Assembly (NCBI GenBank): GCA_002506755.1
Contig: DAYD01000016.1
Span: 57,989 to 121,988, forward strand
Reading direction: 5' to 3'
DNA length: 64,000 bases
From: Euryarchaeota archaeon UBA462
GTDB taxonomy: Archaea > Thermoplasmatota > Poseidoniia > Poseidoniales > Thalassarchaeaceae
Shown here: positions 1 to 8,966 of the stretch, piece by piece
How positions within the stretch are numbered: position 1 is the stretch's first letter
How the letters are laid out: each line of letters starts with the position of its first letter
Translations under genes and position numbers: made by a program
The notes under the pieces: generated by a model
What the model was told of the DNA's origin: nothing
Seen by the model: the letters and a program-made list of their open reading frames with translations, nothing else
Database searches by the model: none

Positions 1-1326
1 ATGTTCCTAGCCGTGGCGGTCACCATGGCTAAACTTTACAATGAAGGAATTATTGGTCTAGAGCTAATTTTTGGTGGACTTGTAATAGGTTCTGTAATTG
101 GAATTCTAATGGCGACTAGGGTTGAAATGACGGGAATGCCAGAATTGGTTGCCCTATTCAACGGTTTTGGAGGGGGTGCGTCTGCACTCGTTGCACTATC
201 TGAAGTCCTCAAGCGTATAGAGACCAATGAAATCCCGTTAGAAGGTACTGTTGAATTATATGCTACATGGATAGCAATTGGGCTTTCTGGTCTGGTTGGA
301 TGGCTAACACTTACTGGAAGCCTTATGGCAATGGGCAAACTTAGGGGCGGATTTTACATACCATTCACAAAAAAGGATGATAGAGGTAGAAGTAAATGGG
401 TAAGCTTCCCTACTTGGGGGCCACCTTGGCTGAATTCTGTCAAGTCCATCCTACTAATAGCTGGAATTTCACTAATCTGGCTAAGTATCAATGACCCAAC
501 TAACAAGGACTTCGTTTACGCACTTGTTGCGACCTCTTCGATATTGGGGATATTGTTCGTAATACCGATAGGTGGAGCAGACATGCCGGTTGTTGTAAGT
601 TTACTAAATTCGATGTCTGGGATTGCGGCGGCATTCACTGGTTTTGTTATTGGGAATAATGTTCTCATCATTGCAGGCTCTATGGTCGGCGCTGCTGGCC
701 TTATTTTGACATTCATAATGTGCAAAGCGATGAACCGAACATTGACCGCCGTTTTATTCAAATCGTTTGGAGGTGGTGGGAAGGAATCGGTCACTAGGAC
801 CAAGGTAGGTAGTGATCCCGAGGAAGTCGCAATGGTATGTGATGGTATAAGCAAATGCGTGATAATTCCTGGTTATGGTATGGCAGTTAGCCAGGCCCAA
901 CACGCCGTGAAAGAGTTCGCTGATCTGCTTGAATCAGAAGGAGTGGAAGTGAAGTATGGGATACATCCGGTAGCAGGAAGGATGCCGGGTCATATGAATG
1001 TGTTATTGGCTGAAGCCAATGTTCCATATGAACAATTGATCGAAATGGATGACATAAACTCAGAGCTCCCAGAAACAGATGTAGCGTTAGTGATCGGGGC
1101 GAATGATACTGTAAATCCTGTAGCCAGAACTGGCGACGGACCATTAGGTGGCATGCCAATCATAGACGCCGACAAAGCTCGAGTTGTAGTCATAATCAAG
1201 AGAAGCCTTTCAGTGGGATATGCAGGAGTAGATAACGACCTCTTTTACGAAAATAAAACCATGATGCTATTCGGTGATGGCAAGAAAATGATGAATGAGC
1301 TTAACGCCGCCATCAAGGAATTGTGA
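1..1326 (+). CDS. pntB: NAD(P) transhydrogenase subunit beta (5'-truncated by window edge)
   Basis: Membrane subunit of the proton-translocating transhydrogenase, which uses the proton gradient to transfer hydride from NADH to NADP+. The visible 441 residues hold a multi-helix membrane domain (about residues 1-255) followed by the soluble NADP(H)-binding domain III, with a GYGMAVSQAQ loop, a PVAGRMPGHMNVLLAEA segment, GANDTVNP and a GDGKKMM terminus, all typical of PntB. The family is usually about 460 residues and starts with extra N-terminal helices. Here the reading frame is open to base 1 and the usual first 30-40 residues are missing, so the gene very probably begins upstream of the window. 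The next gene starts about 60 bp downstream on the same strand. Confidence 0.93.
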   Translation: MFLAVAVTMAKLYNEGIIGLELIFGGLVIGSVIGILMATRVEMTGMPELVALFNGFGGGASALVALSEVLKRIETNEIPLEGTVELYATWIAIGLSGLVGWLTLTGSLMAMGKLRGGFYIPFTKKDDRGRSKWVSFPTWGPPWLNSVKSILLIAGISLIWLSINDPTNKDFVYALVATSSILGILFVIPIGGADMPVVVSLLNSMSGIAAAFTGFVIGNNVLIIAGSMVGAAGLILTFIMCKAMNRTLTAVLFKSFGGGGKESVTRTKVGSDPEEVAMVCDGISKCVIIPGYGMAVSQAQHAVKEFADLLESEGVEVKYGIHPVAGRMPGHMNVLLAEANVPYEQLIEMDDINSELPETDVALVIGANDTVNPVARTGDGPLGGMPIIDADKARVVVIIKRSLSVGYAGVDNDLFYENKTMMLFGDGKKMMNELNAAIKEL

Positions 1327-1384
1327 GGAGTATTACCCCCAATTGTTATTTGACACCTTCAACCGAGTATGTATTGGTGGTATT

Positions 1385-2407
1385 GTGCGAGTCGGCATCC
1401 TGAGGTTAACTACATGCCTCATATTGGTTGTTGCTATATCTTTGCCAGCTTTTGGAATGAGCAACGGGCCGGGAGCGGTTAATTCAGACGGAGACCTTAC
1501 TGTGAAGTATGGATGCTCATGCCATAACAACGGTGCCCCCTCTGATAGGGCGGTAGTAATGGTGACAGGAGTACCCCTAGTTTACGAGCAATCACAACAA
1601 TACCAGATGACAGTCAAAGTAGCGGATTCATTGACTCTCTCTGGAGGTGAAGGTAATGTTCAAGCTGGGTTCCTAATGTCCACAGATGGTATTGGCAATT
1701 TCTCATGGGATGAATCTGAAGACATTCGTTATGCAGACGGAAGGCCAGACGACATATCACATTCCGAACCCGATTTGGATGGGATCTGGATAGTCAATTG
1801 GCAGGCACCGAGTGAGGATGTCGGCCCAATTCAATTCTGGCTTGTTGGCAATTCCGTTGATGGTGGCGGAATACCAGATGATATGGATTACTGGAACATA
1901 CTATCCTTTTCTATATTCCCTAAAGATACCGTGACTACTACAGAATCCGGGGCAACACTCGAAACCAGAACTGTCTCAGTTGGGACATATGACTCACTAT
2001 TCTTATTGGAAATCTCAGATGAACAACTTGAGAAAGAACGTCAAGATGAGATCTCTCAGAGAGTTTTCTCACAAGGTAATCTGTTTTATTGGACAAGTCT
2101 TGTAGCTCTAATAGTAGGTGCTGTTCTACAGAAGGAAATCCTAGAGAGGAAATATGATGATGGACCGGAGTATTTGGCTTTGGAGTTAGCATATCCCGAA
2201 GCTTTCAGGAGGGCTGCTGGTTCGGTGATAGCTTTCTACTTTGGAGTTAGATGGGGCTCCTCTGACTCTCCCATAGTTTTCCAAGACGTCGATTTTACTG
2301 AATTCTTAGTCGGAACGGCGTTTTTCATCAGTGCTTGGGCGGGATATGGGGTTTACAGGACTATTTTGGCTGCTAGAAGCAACCCAGAAGTCAAGGACTT
2401 GATGTAA
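1385..2407 (+). CDS. Secreted/membrane-anchored protein with a CSCH motif (Reeler/choice-of-anchor V-like)
   Basis: I place the start at GTG 1385, preceded by a GGTGG ribosome site, which gives a clean signal peptide (VGILRLTTCLILVVAISLPAFG). The mature protein has a single GCSCHNNG motif near its N-terminus. An extracellular beta-rich region with MTVKV, GGxGNVQAGFLMS and VNWQAPS segments follows, resembling bacterial proteins annotated as choice-of-anchor V or Reeler-like. After a charged linker there are about three hydrophobic segments in the last 110 residues (LFYWTSLVALIVGAVL, AAGSVIAFYFGVRWG, FLVGTAFFISAWAGYGVY). It ends 2 bp before the TatC-like gene, so the two are probably cotranscribed. 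Function is unknown; attached heme is possible but CXCH is not the canonical CXXCH. Confidence 0.7.
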   Translation: MRVGILRLTTCLILVVAISLPAFGMSNGPGAVNSDGDLTVKYGCSCHNNGAPSDRAVVMVTGVPLVYEQSQQYQMTVKVADSLTLSGGEGNVQAGFLMSTDGIGNFSWDESEDIRYADGRPDDISHSEPDLDGIWIVNWQAPSEDVGPIQFWLVGNSVDGGGIPDDMDYWNILSFSIFPKDTVTTTESGATLETRTVSVGTYDSLFLLEISDEQLEKERQDEISQRVFSQGNLFYWTSLVALIVGAVLQKEILERKYDDGPEYLALELAYPEAFRRAAGSVIAFYFGVRWGSSDSPIVFQDVDFTEFLVGTAFFISAWAGYGVYRTILAARSNPEVKDLM

Positions 2408-2409
2408 GT

Positions 2410-3174
2410 ATGGAAGAGCAGGCACCAGAAACCACAAACCTACACCATCACCTTACTGAAGGACACGATTTGCTCAAAGTAAATGCTATTGCATTTTCGA
2501 TCTTGTGCTTGTTTTGGTCCTACTTTACTTCCGATATGATTGAAACATGGCTTAGTCACATTACAATTGCAACTGGCCCCAATAATGAGAACCTATCGAT
2601 ATATTCGCCATTTGAATGGGTTATGATGAGATGGGAGATCGTACTACTGTTTTCGTTGATATCATTAATGCCCTTATCATCTATCCTGATATACAGATTT
2701 GCTAAACCGGGCCTATATCCACGTGAGAGAACCTATTTGGTTTCAGTCCTATTCTTGACAACAACATTAGTCCCAGTAATGATTCTGATTATCTGGATTT
2801 ATGGAATACCATATATTTTTGATTTAGCTACCGAATTCAACTCTTCGATAGGCGTTGGCGAAAAATACGATGCTGCTTCTATTTTTTCCATCGGTATTGG
2901 TATCACATGGGTATTATTGGTTTGGGCAATAACGATACTTATTCTAAGCCTTTCAAGAGTCTTTGGACTAGTAGAAAACGGGAACTCAAGGTTTAGATTA
3001 AGAATAGTAGCGATATCAGCTAGCCTCTTAGTTCTAACACTTCCAGTTGAATATGATGGCCTAAAGCTTGTTATTTCGATAATCGTATCTGCCCTGGCTG
3101 ATGGAATTTCCAGAATGGTTCCAGTAGCAATGCCCCAGTGGACAGAACATCAGCATAGTGATACATCAGTATAG
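2410..3174 (+). CDS. tatC: Sec-independent (twin-arginine) translocase TatC homologue
   Basis: Predicted polytopic membrane protein of 254 residues with about six hydrophobic segments, the length and topology of TatC, the receptor that recognises twin-arginine signal peptides of folded exported proteins. The best landmark is FAKPGLYPRERTYLV at about residues 96-110, matching the conserved cytoplasmic F-x-x-P-x-LY-x-x-ER signature of TatC between membrane segments. The N-terminus contains the usual short amphipathic stretch (HHHLTEGHDLLK). It starts 2 bp after the preceding secreted protein and is followed by an exported metalloprotease, so the neighbourhood is about export. Sequence divergence outside the signature is considerable; I rate TatC as likely rather than certain. 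Confidence 0.75.
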   Translation: MEEQAPETTNLHHHLTEGHDLLKVNAIAFSILCLFWSYFTSDMIETWLSHITIATGPNNENLSIYSPFEWVMMRWEIVLLFSLISLMPLSSILIYRFAKPGLYPRERTYLVSVLFLTTTLVPVMILIIWIYGIPYIFDLATEFNSSIGVGEKYDAASIFSIGIGITWVLLVWAITILILSLSRVFGLVENGNSRFRLRIVAISASLLVLTLPVEYDGLKLVISIIVSALADGISRMVPVAMPQWTEHQHSDTSV

Positions 3175-3228
3175 CAGTATGGCACTGGATTCAAATCTGG
3201 CAGTGGGGACCATTAGTCTGGTGATCTG

Positions 3229-5172
3229 GTGAAAGTTGGCGGCATTAGACCATTCCTAGCTCTAGCATTATTAGTTTCATCCGCCGCCGTGGGACTTAAT
3301 TCTGAAGTAGTTAATGACACTATAAGATCCTCACCGGAAACAGAAGAGTCGTCTGATTCTAATATCGTGGGCCTATACTCAGATGAAAAATGGCCTATAC
3401 TCAGGGTCGAAATGCCTAACAAACCATTTCCAAATACGTTACTTGAAGACTTATTCACTGGAGAATTTTCCGCTAATGAGTACATCTCACAAATGAGTGG
3501 TGGTGATTCTACTTTGAATGAAACATTGATTCCTGGTGTGTGGCAATCCCCTTACCCCGAATCATATTGGGGCAAGGACTCTAATTCTGAAAGAGATGTT
3601 GGCGAAAATGGCGGGGGGGCTAAGATTTTAGCCGAACAAACCATACTTTCACTGATGAGTGACATGAATCTATCTAAATGGGACTTAGATGGGGATTATG
3701 TTATTGATCGGTTGCTAATCCTACATTCTGGTCAACCGCAAGAAATAGGAGGACCGTCGTCTTCAATATGGAGTCACTTCTCTCCATTTGATGATTCCAT
3801 AAAGATTGGTGATTTTACCTTTGAACATTATACAATGGCATCTGTCCACGGAGGTGTCGGCGTATTAGTTCATGAGATGCTTCACCAGATGGGAGCAGTC
3901 GACCTCTACGACGTTCACAGCGATTCCCCAACTAAATCATGGCATGGTCTCGGAGATTGGGATATTATGGCCAGCGGAAATTGGTTGGGAGATGGTGATA
4001 GGCCATCACTTCCCTCGGCATCCACATTGAATATTATTGGAGCATCAGATCCCGAAATAGTCCACGCCTTCCAAAATAAATCCTACACATTGAGTCCAGC
4101 TTGGCTAGGAGGATCAGCAATCCGTATTGATATCGCTCCAGGAGAGATCATATGGATATCTTACCGATCGGATTACGGCTTCGATAGCTCACTTCCGGGG
4201 CATGGGATACTAGTTGAGCAACAGGATTTATTTTTTGGTGATATGGAATCGAATTTAGTCAATACAGACCCTACAAAGCCATGGGCCAAAGTGGTTGAGG
4301 CGGATGGCAACGATGCCCTTTTGCGAGCCCGTGACTACGGAGACAAAGATGATGTTTTTACATCTGGAGATATTATTGGCTATGGTGGTCACGAAATTAG
4401 AGATAACCGCGGAAGAACAGTACCCTGGAGGATCACAGTATCATCGATTGAAAATGAATCTGCAATATTAAATTATGAGTATATTGGTGATCCTTCCATA
4501 ACTATCTTGACGCCAAGAAATCCTATTGTACTCTTGGAAAATGAATCCTCACTCGCCAGTGTACATTCATCACAAGACTGTGATTTAAGCGTCCAATCAT
4601 CTCTATTGGATGAAAAAATTGTTTCAATCACTGAATATGCCGAAATTGAGATTATAGAGGCTATCGGGATTCCTAGACAAGGTACGTTGACGGGGTCCAT
4701 TGGTTGTTCAGATGGTTTGGCTACGGATTACTCTTTGGAATGGTTTGTTGTAAATCACAGGTTAGACGAACAGGAGTTGGAGGAGACTATTCCATGGGAT
4801 GGGCCATCTGTCGTACAATTTTATCCCACTTCGGAGGGAGAAGGTCTCAGGAACTACAGGTTCACTCTCGATGGCCCCGTGTCTAGGATTGCCGAGGTAG
4901 TCACAACCGGAAATTACAAGCCAGGAGATCCAATTATTCTCGATGTTCAGCCAAATGGTCTTTTAGAACCAAGAATGATTGCTCGTGGAGAGTTGGTGAT
5001 CATTGATACAGATAATATTGAGCAAAGAATTCCAATTGTACTTATTTCAGAAGGAGATTTGCCGTTTGGACCATTAAATTGGTTAGCAGCACCATCAAAT
5101 GCAATAATGGTGGTACTGATATTACTTTCCTTTTCAATCGCAACAGGTAGAAATGAACGTACTATTTCCTAG
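3229..5172 (+). CDS. Secreted M6-family (immune inhibitor A-like) metalloprotease
   Basis: Extracellular zinc endopeptidase of 647 residues from a GTG start. An N-terminal signal peptide (about residues 1-23, hydrophobic core FLALALLVSSAAVGL) precedes the catalytic domain. The zinc site is HEMLHQMGAVD at residues 215-225 (HExxHxxGxxD), followed by the Met-turn WDIMASGNW expected in M6 peptidases. The C-terminal half is beta-rich, and the extreme C-terminus has one hydrophobic helix (AIMVVLILLSFSIATG) with basic residues after it, consistent with anchoring to the membrane with the enzyme outside. The role is probably degradation of external protein, in line with the peptidase and Hut genes elsewhere in the window. 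It overlaps the convergent endonuclease gene by 11 bp. Confidence 0.85.
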   Translation: MKVGGIRPFLALALLVSSAAVGLNSEVVNDTIRSSPETEESSDSNIVGLYSDEKWPILRVEMPNKPFPNTLLEDLFTGEFSANEYISQMSGGDSTLNETLIPGVWQSPYPESYWGKDSNSERDVGENGGGAKILAEQTILSLMSDMNLSKWDLDGDYVIDRLLILHSGQPQEIGGPSSSIWSHFSPFDDSIKIGDFTFEHYTMASVHGGVGVLVHEMLHQMGAVDLYDVHSDSPTKSWHGLGDWDIMASGNWLGDGDRPSLPSASTLNIIGASDPEIVHAFQNKSYTLSPAWLGGSAIRIDIAPGEIIWISYRSDYGFDSSLPGHGILVEQQDLFFGDMESNLVNTDPTKPWAKVVEADGNDALLRARDYGDKDDVFTSGDIIGYGGHEIRDNRGRTVPWRITVSSIENESAILNYEYIGDPSITILTPRNPIVLLENESSLASVHSSQDCDLSVQSSLLDEKIVSITEYAEIEIIEAIGIPRQGTLTGSIGCSDGLATDYSLEWFVVNHRLDEQELEETIPWDGPSVVQFYPTSEGEGLRNYRFTLDGPVSRIAEVVTTGNYKPGDPIILDVQPNGLLEPRMIARGELVIIDTDNIEQRIPIVLISEGDLPFGPLNWLAAPSNAIMVVLILLSFSIATGRNERTIS

Positions 5173-6304
5173 TTGGATTGGCCCACCTAGAATCTGAGGG
5201 CGGCCTTGATACCTCTAAAAATTTCCAAGCCCCATCTAATCGTAGCGGGTATGCCCATCGTTTGTTCACCCCAGCCGCGAGCCTCGAAGATAAACACGCG
5301 TCGCTCCAATCCTCTGTACTGTATTCTCTTTTCTTGGAATATGGATCTATGACGAGCCACGGTGCATGACCTTCTCCAACGCCACCGGGATAGCATCTCC
5401 AACTAGTACCATATTTGAATCCAGATCGTGTGTTCAATCCCCTTCCCCATAAATCAAGTAAGAGATTAGAAGACAAGCTTAACCCAATTTTAGAGGCCTG
5501 TTCCAAGGTTAAAGGCGATGATTCCAAATCCAATTCTGCCTCATAATTCCCAAGTGAATGTATGATATTCAGCTCTGTAAAATCTACTTGTCTACCCCCA
5601 TGAAGAGGTATTCCAACGGTTTCCAAGGGCCAGTCAATTACATTCGGGAAAAATGCTCCACCTGATGCGGTATTTTTGTGATCCATTTCTACGATTTTTT
5701 TGAATAGTGATAAGTCTATAGATCCCATATTGCCTTTAATATCTGCAATATTCAATCTATATGTCACAACGGATTGCTCTTCATCCACTACCAATACTTC
5801 CGCAATTCTATCAAGTTCTGTGACCTCTTTGCACCATTCATAGAGCTCATTTTCATTGAATTTGTCTTCAGAATGAAAATATATTATCTCTGACTCTGGG
5901 AGATCTGATTTGGGGTGTTTATTTGAGGGCCACCTTAAGGCCCAACTACCTGATGCTGAGTAGAAACCCAACAAAGCAATGTTTTCCCCGATGATTACCC
6001 GATTTCCTGGGACTCTGAGTGCCTCAAGGACCGCTGCTTCCTCCAATAAACCAGACTCGTGAGTCACACTCTTAGCTAACCAATCTTGATTTGGTGGGGA
6101 AATATTTCTATGATTAATACAAAATAGCAACTCTGCTGATGATAAGATAAGTTGTCCATTATCCAGAATCCTACCCAATGCTGATTTTTCCCATAGTCTA
6201 TTTACCGAAGATCCATTGAAAACCCAGCCTTGCTCGGTGTGATCCATATGTACGTTCGGGAGAGATTTAGAATTAGACGCTATCCCCAAATTTCTTTCCC
6301 TCAT
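5162..6304 (-). CDS. endA: tRNA-splicing endonuclease
   Basis: Cuts introns from pre-tRNAs at bulge-helix-bulge sites. The C-terminal domain contains the catalytic triad in canonical context: Tyr in SWRCYPGG, His in GEGHAPWLV and Lys in AAGVNKRW. With the start used here these are Y305, H313 and K348 of 380 residues. The N-terminal half looks like a second, non-catalytic endonuclease-like domain, so this is a fused two-domain architecture of the alpha-prime type. I chose the ATG at 6304, preceded by a purine-rich GGAAGGGGG. Longer starts (6322 or 6388) run into the divergent kinase gene that begins at 6321. The 3' end overlaps the protease gene by 11 bp. Confidence 0.88.
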   Translation of the reverse strand: MRERNLGIASNSKSLPNVHMDHTEQGWVFNGSSVNRLWEKSALGRILDNGQLILSSAELLFCINHRNISPPNQDWLAKSVTHESGLLEEAAVLEALRVPGNRVIIGENIALLGFYSASGSWALRWPSNKHPKSDLPESEIIYFHSEDKFNENELYEWCKEVTELDRIAEVLVVDEEQSVVTYRLNIADIKGNMGSIDLSLFKKIVEMDHKNTASGGAFFPNVIDWPLETVGIPLHGGRQVDFTELNIIHSLGNYEAELDLESSPLTLEQASKIGLSLSSNLLLDLWGRGLNTRSGFKYGTSWRCYPGGVGEGHAPWLVIDPYSKKREYSTEDWSDACLSSRLAAGVNKRWAYPLRLDGAWKFLEVSRPPSDSRWANPTRK

Positions 6305-6320
6305 CCCCCTTCCGAATAAC

Positions 6321-7376
6321 ATGGATGAAGATCCAATCAAGAATAGGGATGAGAGCCTGCAGAGGCTAATATTACTTCTACGGTCCATAGAAGGTGCTCA
6401 GGTGACTCTGATTGGAGATACGATGTTAGATAGATACCACCATGGTTTTGCCAATAATCTCAATTCAACTGCACCCGTTCCTGTTCTAAAGATCATCAGA
6501 TCAGAGGAGTCAGCTGGAGCATCAGCACACATCGCTATTGGCCTCACATCATTTGGTATGAAAGTCTCATTCCACACCTTTGTGGGACAAGATTCGGAAG
6601 GAGAGGCCGTATTAAGTAGTCTAAAAACCTCTGAAGTTGATGTGGAAAATATTGTTTCCATACCAGACAGAAAGACTTTGACGAAAATTAGATTTTTTGG
6701 AAGCAGGGAAAGTCTTCTTGACAGGGAACAGATTCTTCTTCAGGCCGACAGGGGTCCAAATGAGTCATTAGACCCAGATATTTCCACTATGCTGACATCT
6801 AATGCAATGGCCTCAATGAATGATAGCTGTGCATTAGTAATTTCAGATTATGACAAAGGAGTAGTCTCTGAAGAGGGGGCCCAGAAATTAATCAAGAAAG
6901 CCAATGATTTGGGCATTCCGTCAATAGTTGATCCCAAGCTCACAGGACTTGACAAAAGCAAAGGCGCTACAGTTGTCATATTCGAGAAGAGAGGATTGTC
7001 TCTGCTCACTAGAAGAATGAATGCAAAAAATGACGAAGATGCAGGAAAAAAGCTGCTAAAAGAATATGATTGGAATGGCATCCTAGTATTAGGAGGGATA
7101 GATGGGGTGTATTTGCACCATAAAGATGGCGCGAGTATACATATGCCATGCATGGCTCCAGTAGCACGCCAACAAATTGGCATGCACGATGCCGCAGCAG
7201 CTTCTTTGGCAGCGGCTCTCGGTGCAGAACTTTCACTTCATGATGCTGCACTATTGGCATCGGCAGCATGCGAATGCGTACTATCGGCAAGTACAAGTCA
7301 GGAATACATAGACAGCTCTACTTTGACGCTATGGCTGGATGAGTTATCTTGGCAGATGAGAATTTCTGATAGATAA
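6321..7376 (+). CDS. PfkB-family carbohydrate kinase (HldE/RfaE kinase-domain-like)
   Basis: Ribokinase-fold sugar kinase of 351 residues. The N-terminal VTLIGDTMLDRYHHG (about residues 28-42) is the opening strand and substrate loop seen in ADP-heptose pathway kinases of the HldE type, followed by a SAGASAHIAIGL glycine-rich substrate segment and VISDYDKGVVS. The usual C-terminal GAGD anion-hole/catalytic-base motif is altered to GMHD at about residues 287-290; the aspartate remains but the glycine-alanine is lost. The physiological sugar cannot be named from sequence. It is divergent from endA with only 16 bp between starts, so the two promoters must overlap the opposite genes. A heptose or other sugar phosphate for surface glycans is a guess. 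Confidence 0.75.
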   Translation: MDEDPIKNRDESLQRLILLLRSIEGAQVTLIGDTMLDRYHHGFANNLNSTAPVPVLKIIRSEESAGASAHIAIGLTSFGMKVSFHTFVGQDSEGEAVLSSLKTSEVDVENIVSIPDRKTLTKIRFFGSRESLLDREQILLQADRGPNESLDPDISTMLTSNAMASMNDSCALVISDYDKGVVSEEGAQKLIKKANDLGIPSIVDPKLTGLDKSKGATVVIFEKRGLSLLTRRMNAKNDEDAGKKLLKEYDWNGILVLGGIDGVYLHHKDGASIHMPCMAPVARQQIGMHDAAAASLAAALGAELSLHDAALLASAACECVLSASTSQEYIDSSTLTLWLDELSWQMRISDR

Positions 7377-7421
7377 TCAACATGGGATGACGTTCAATAC
7401 TACCTGTTAACGCGGAGTTTT

Positions 7422-8927
7422 ATGGGCAGGGATCGGTTGGAATTGAGATTACCTATCGCTCTGATTATATTCTTATCCGCTTTATCCCTCCAATCCGTCG
7501 TTTCTGCAGAAGATAGCACTCCTGGCAATCCGATAATTATTGATCATTCGTTGGAAAAAGGAATATTATTGACGTCGACAATATCATTTACGGTATTCAT
7601 AGAAAATGAAGTCGAGCCAGATTTAGTACATTGGGAGTTGCATTCAGGTGTTAATTCTGTTTTATTCCAAGATGTAACAGATTCGATTTATCTTTTAGAT
7701 GGGAATCAAAGTAGATCTGTTTGGACATTTGAGATCTCGATAGAAGCCCAGACAATTCCCTCCTGTTCATGTATACTCTCAATCAAGGCCCAAGAGTCAG
7801 AATTAGAACCAATTCAGCATTACCAATCAATTTTCATAATACACAATGACAATGACGCTGCGACTTCAGAAGTGTTGCCACCAACGGTCTATTTGCCAGA
7901 CAACATCCACGATAACTGGGCTACAGACATCCAATACTTATATGGGATTTCAAGTACACAAGATGGTTCGATTCCAGAAATTTCGTATACATTGAGACAA
8001 TCTAACTATATCAAATGCGATAACTATGAGGATGCTCTAACAACTCTAGATTCGGAACGAATTTACCCAGAAGTTTTATGGGAAACAGAGGAATTCTCAA
8101 TCCCAATAGATGTATCGGAATTTCCTGATGGATGGGTTGATGTCATTGTAAGTAGCAGAGACCCATTCAGTACATTCGAGTCGGAGTATTGTGTCCCTAT
8201 TCGAGTAGATAATACCCCTCCAACTTCGCATATAAACGGCCCCAAACACACTTATGAGGGCATAATTCCAATTACATTCTATGCATCAAATTCTTCTGAT
8301 CAATATTGGGGGATTGGGGGCATAGTTTACGTCTGGTCAGTTTACGAAGTCTTGGACGATTACAATAGGCATATCATGGTCGAATCGGGTACTGATATTA
8401 GGTCTATTACAGTCGAAATTAACACATCTAGTACCTATCTGATTTCTCTGACATCGATTGATAATGCCGGCAACTCCTATACAGATCTATTGACATTTGA
8501 TGTTGAGAATCAACACCCCATAGCTAGGCTTCTAATCGATGGAGAACCTGTATACGATGGTGATGAGATATCCATCTCAAAGGAGCTAAGCGTTTTTGTC
8601 GATGCATCGTTTTCAAGCGATACACAGAATGATCAAAATTCATTGAGGTATATATGGAGGATAAATAACATACCAGTATACGAAGGTGAAAATAGAGATC
8701 TAAGCTGGCCGGCCGACGTACAAAGTGAATTCTTGCTAAGTCTGGAAGTAATAGATGACAACTCAGCTTCATCGATGATATCAATAAAAGTTGTAGATAA
8801 CCAAAGTGATGGCTCACCTCCTTTTGTTCTAATTGGCTTCATACTTTCCTGCTTGTTTTTGATATATGCAACCTCTAAAAGATCTATTGAAAACAAAAAT
8901 ATCAGCGATATCCCAAAATGGGACTGA
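7422..8927 (+). CDS. Membrane-anchored surface protein with Ig/PKD-like repeats
   Basis: A 501-residue predicted extracellular protein. An N-terminal signal peptide (LPIALIIFLSALSLQSVVSAE) precedes a long beta-rich ectodomain. Segments such as VDNTPPTSHINGP, SLTSIDNAGNSYTD and LSLEVIDDNSASS have the look of Ig-like or PKD-type repeats common in archaeal surface proteins. The last part is one transmembrane helix (PFVLIGFILSCLFLIYAT) and a short basic tail, so the protein faces outwards. No enzymatic motif is visible. It stands alone between the kinase and the aminopeptidase genes. Function unknown; adhesion or cell-envelope structure would be typical. Confidence 0.7.
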   Translation: MGRDRLELRLPIALIIFLSALSLQSVVSAEDSTPGNPIIIDHSLEKGILLTSTISFTVFIENEVEPDLVHWELHSGVNSVLFQDVTDSIYLLDGNQSRSVWTFEISIEAQTIPSCSCILSIKAQESELEPIQHYQSIFIIHNDNDAATSEVLPPTVYLPDNIHDNWATDIQYLYGISSTQDGSIPEISYTLRQSNYIKCDNYEDALTTLDSERIYPEVLWETEEFSIPIDVSEFPDGWVDVIVSSRDPFSTFESEYCVPIRVDNTPPTSHINGPKHTYEGIIPITFYASNSSDQYWGIGGIVYVWSVYEVLDDYNRHIMVESGTDIRSITVEINTSSTYLISLTSIDNAGNSYTDLLTFDVENQHPIARLLIDGEPVYDGDEISISKELSVFVDASFSSDTQNDQNSLRYIWRINNIPVYEGENRDLSWPADVQSEFLLSLEVIDDNSASSMISIKVVDNQSDGSPPFVLIGFILSCLFLIYATSKRSIENKNISDIPKWD

Positions 8928-8966
8928 ATTACAAAGAGAAATATACTAAAATCTCAAGCAGGCTTT

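Noticed and set aside
516..854. 112-codon minus-strand frame inside pntB, and similar long antisense frames under most genes
   Set aside because: They are codon-bias shadows of well-supported genes.
1295..1384. Longer form of the CSCH protein starting inside pntB
   Set aside because: It would bury the signal peptide; GTG 1385 with a ribosome site gives a normal one.
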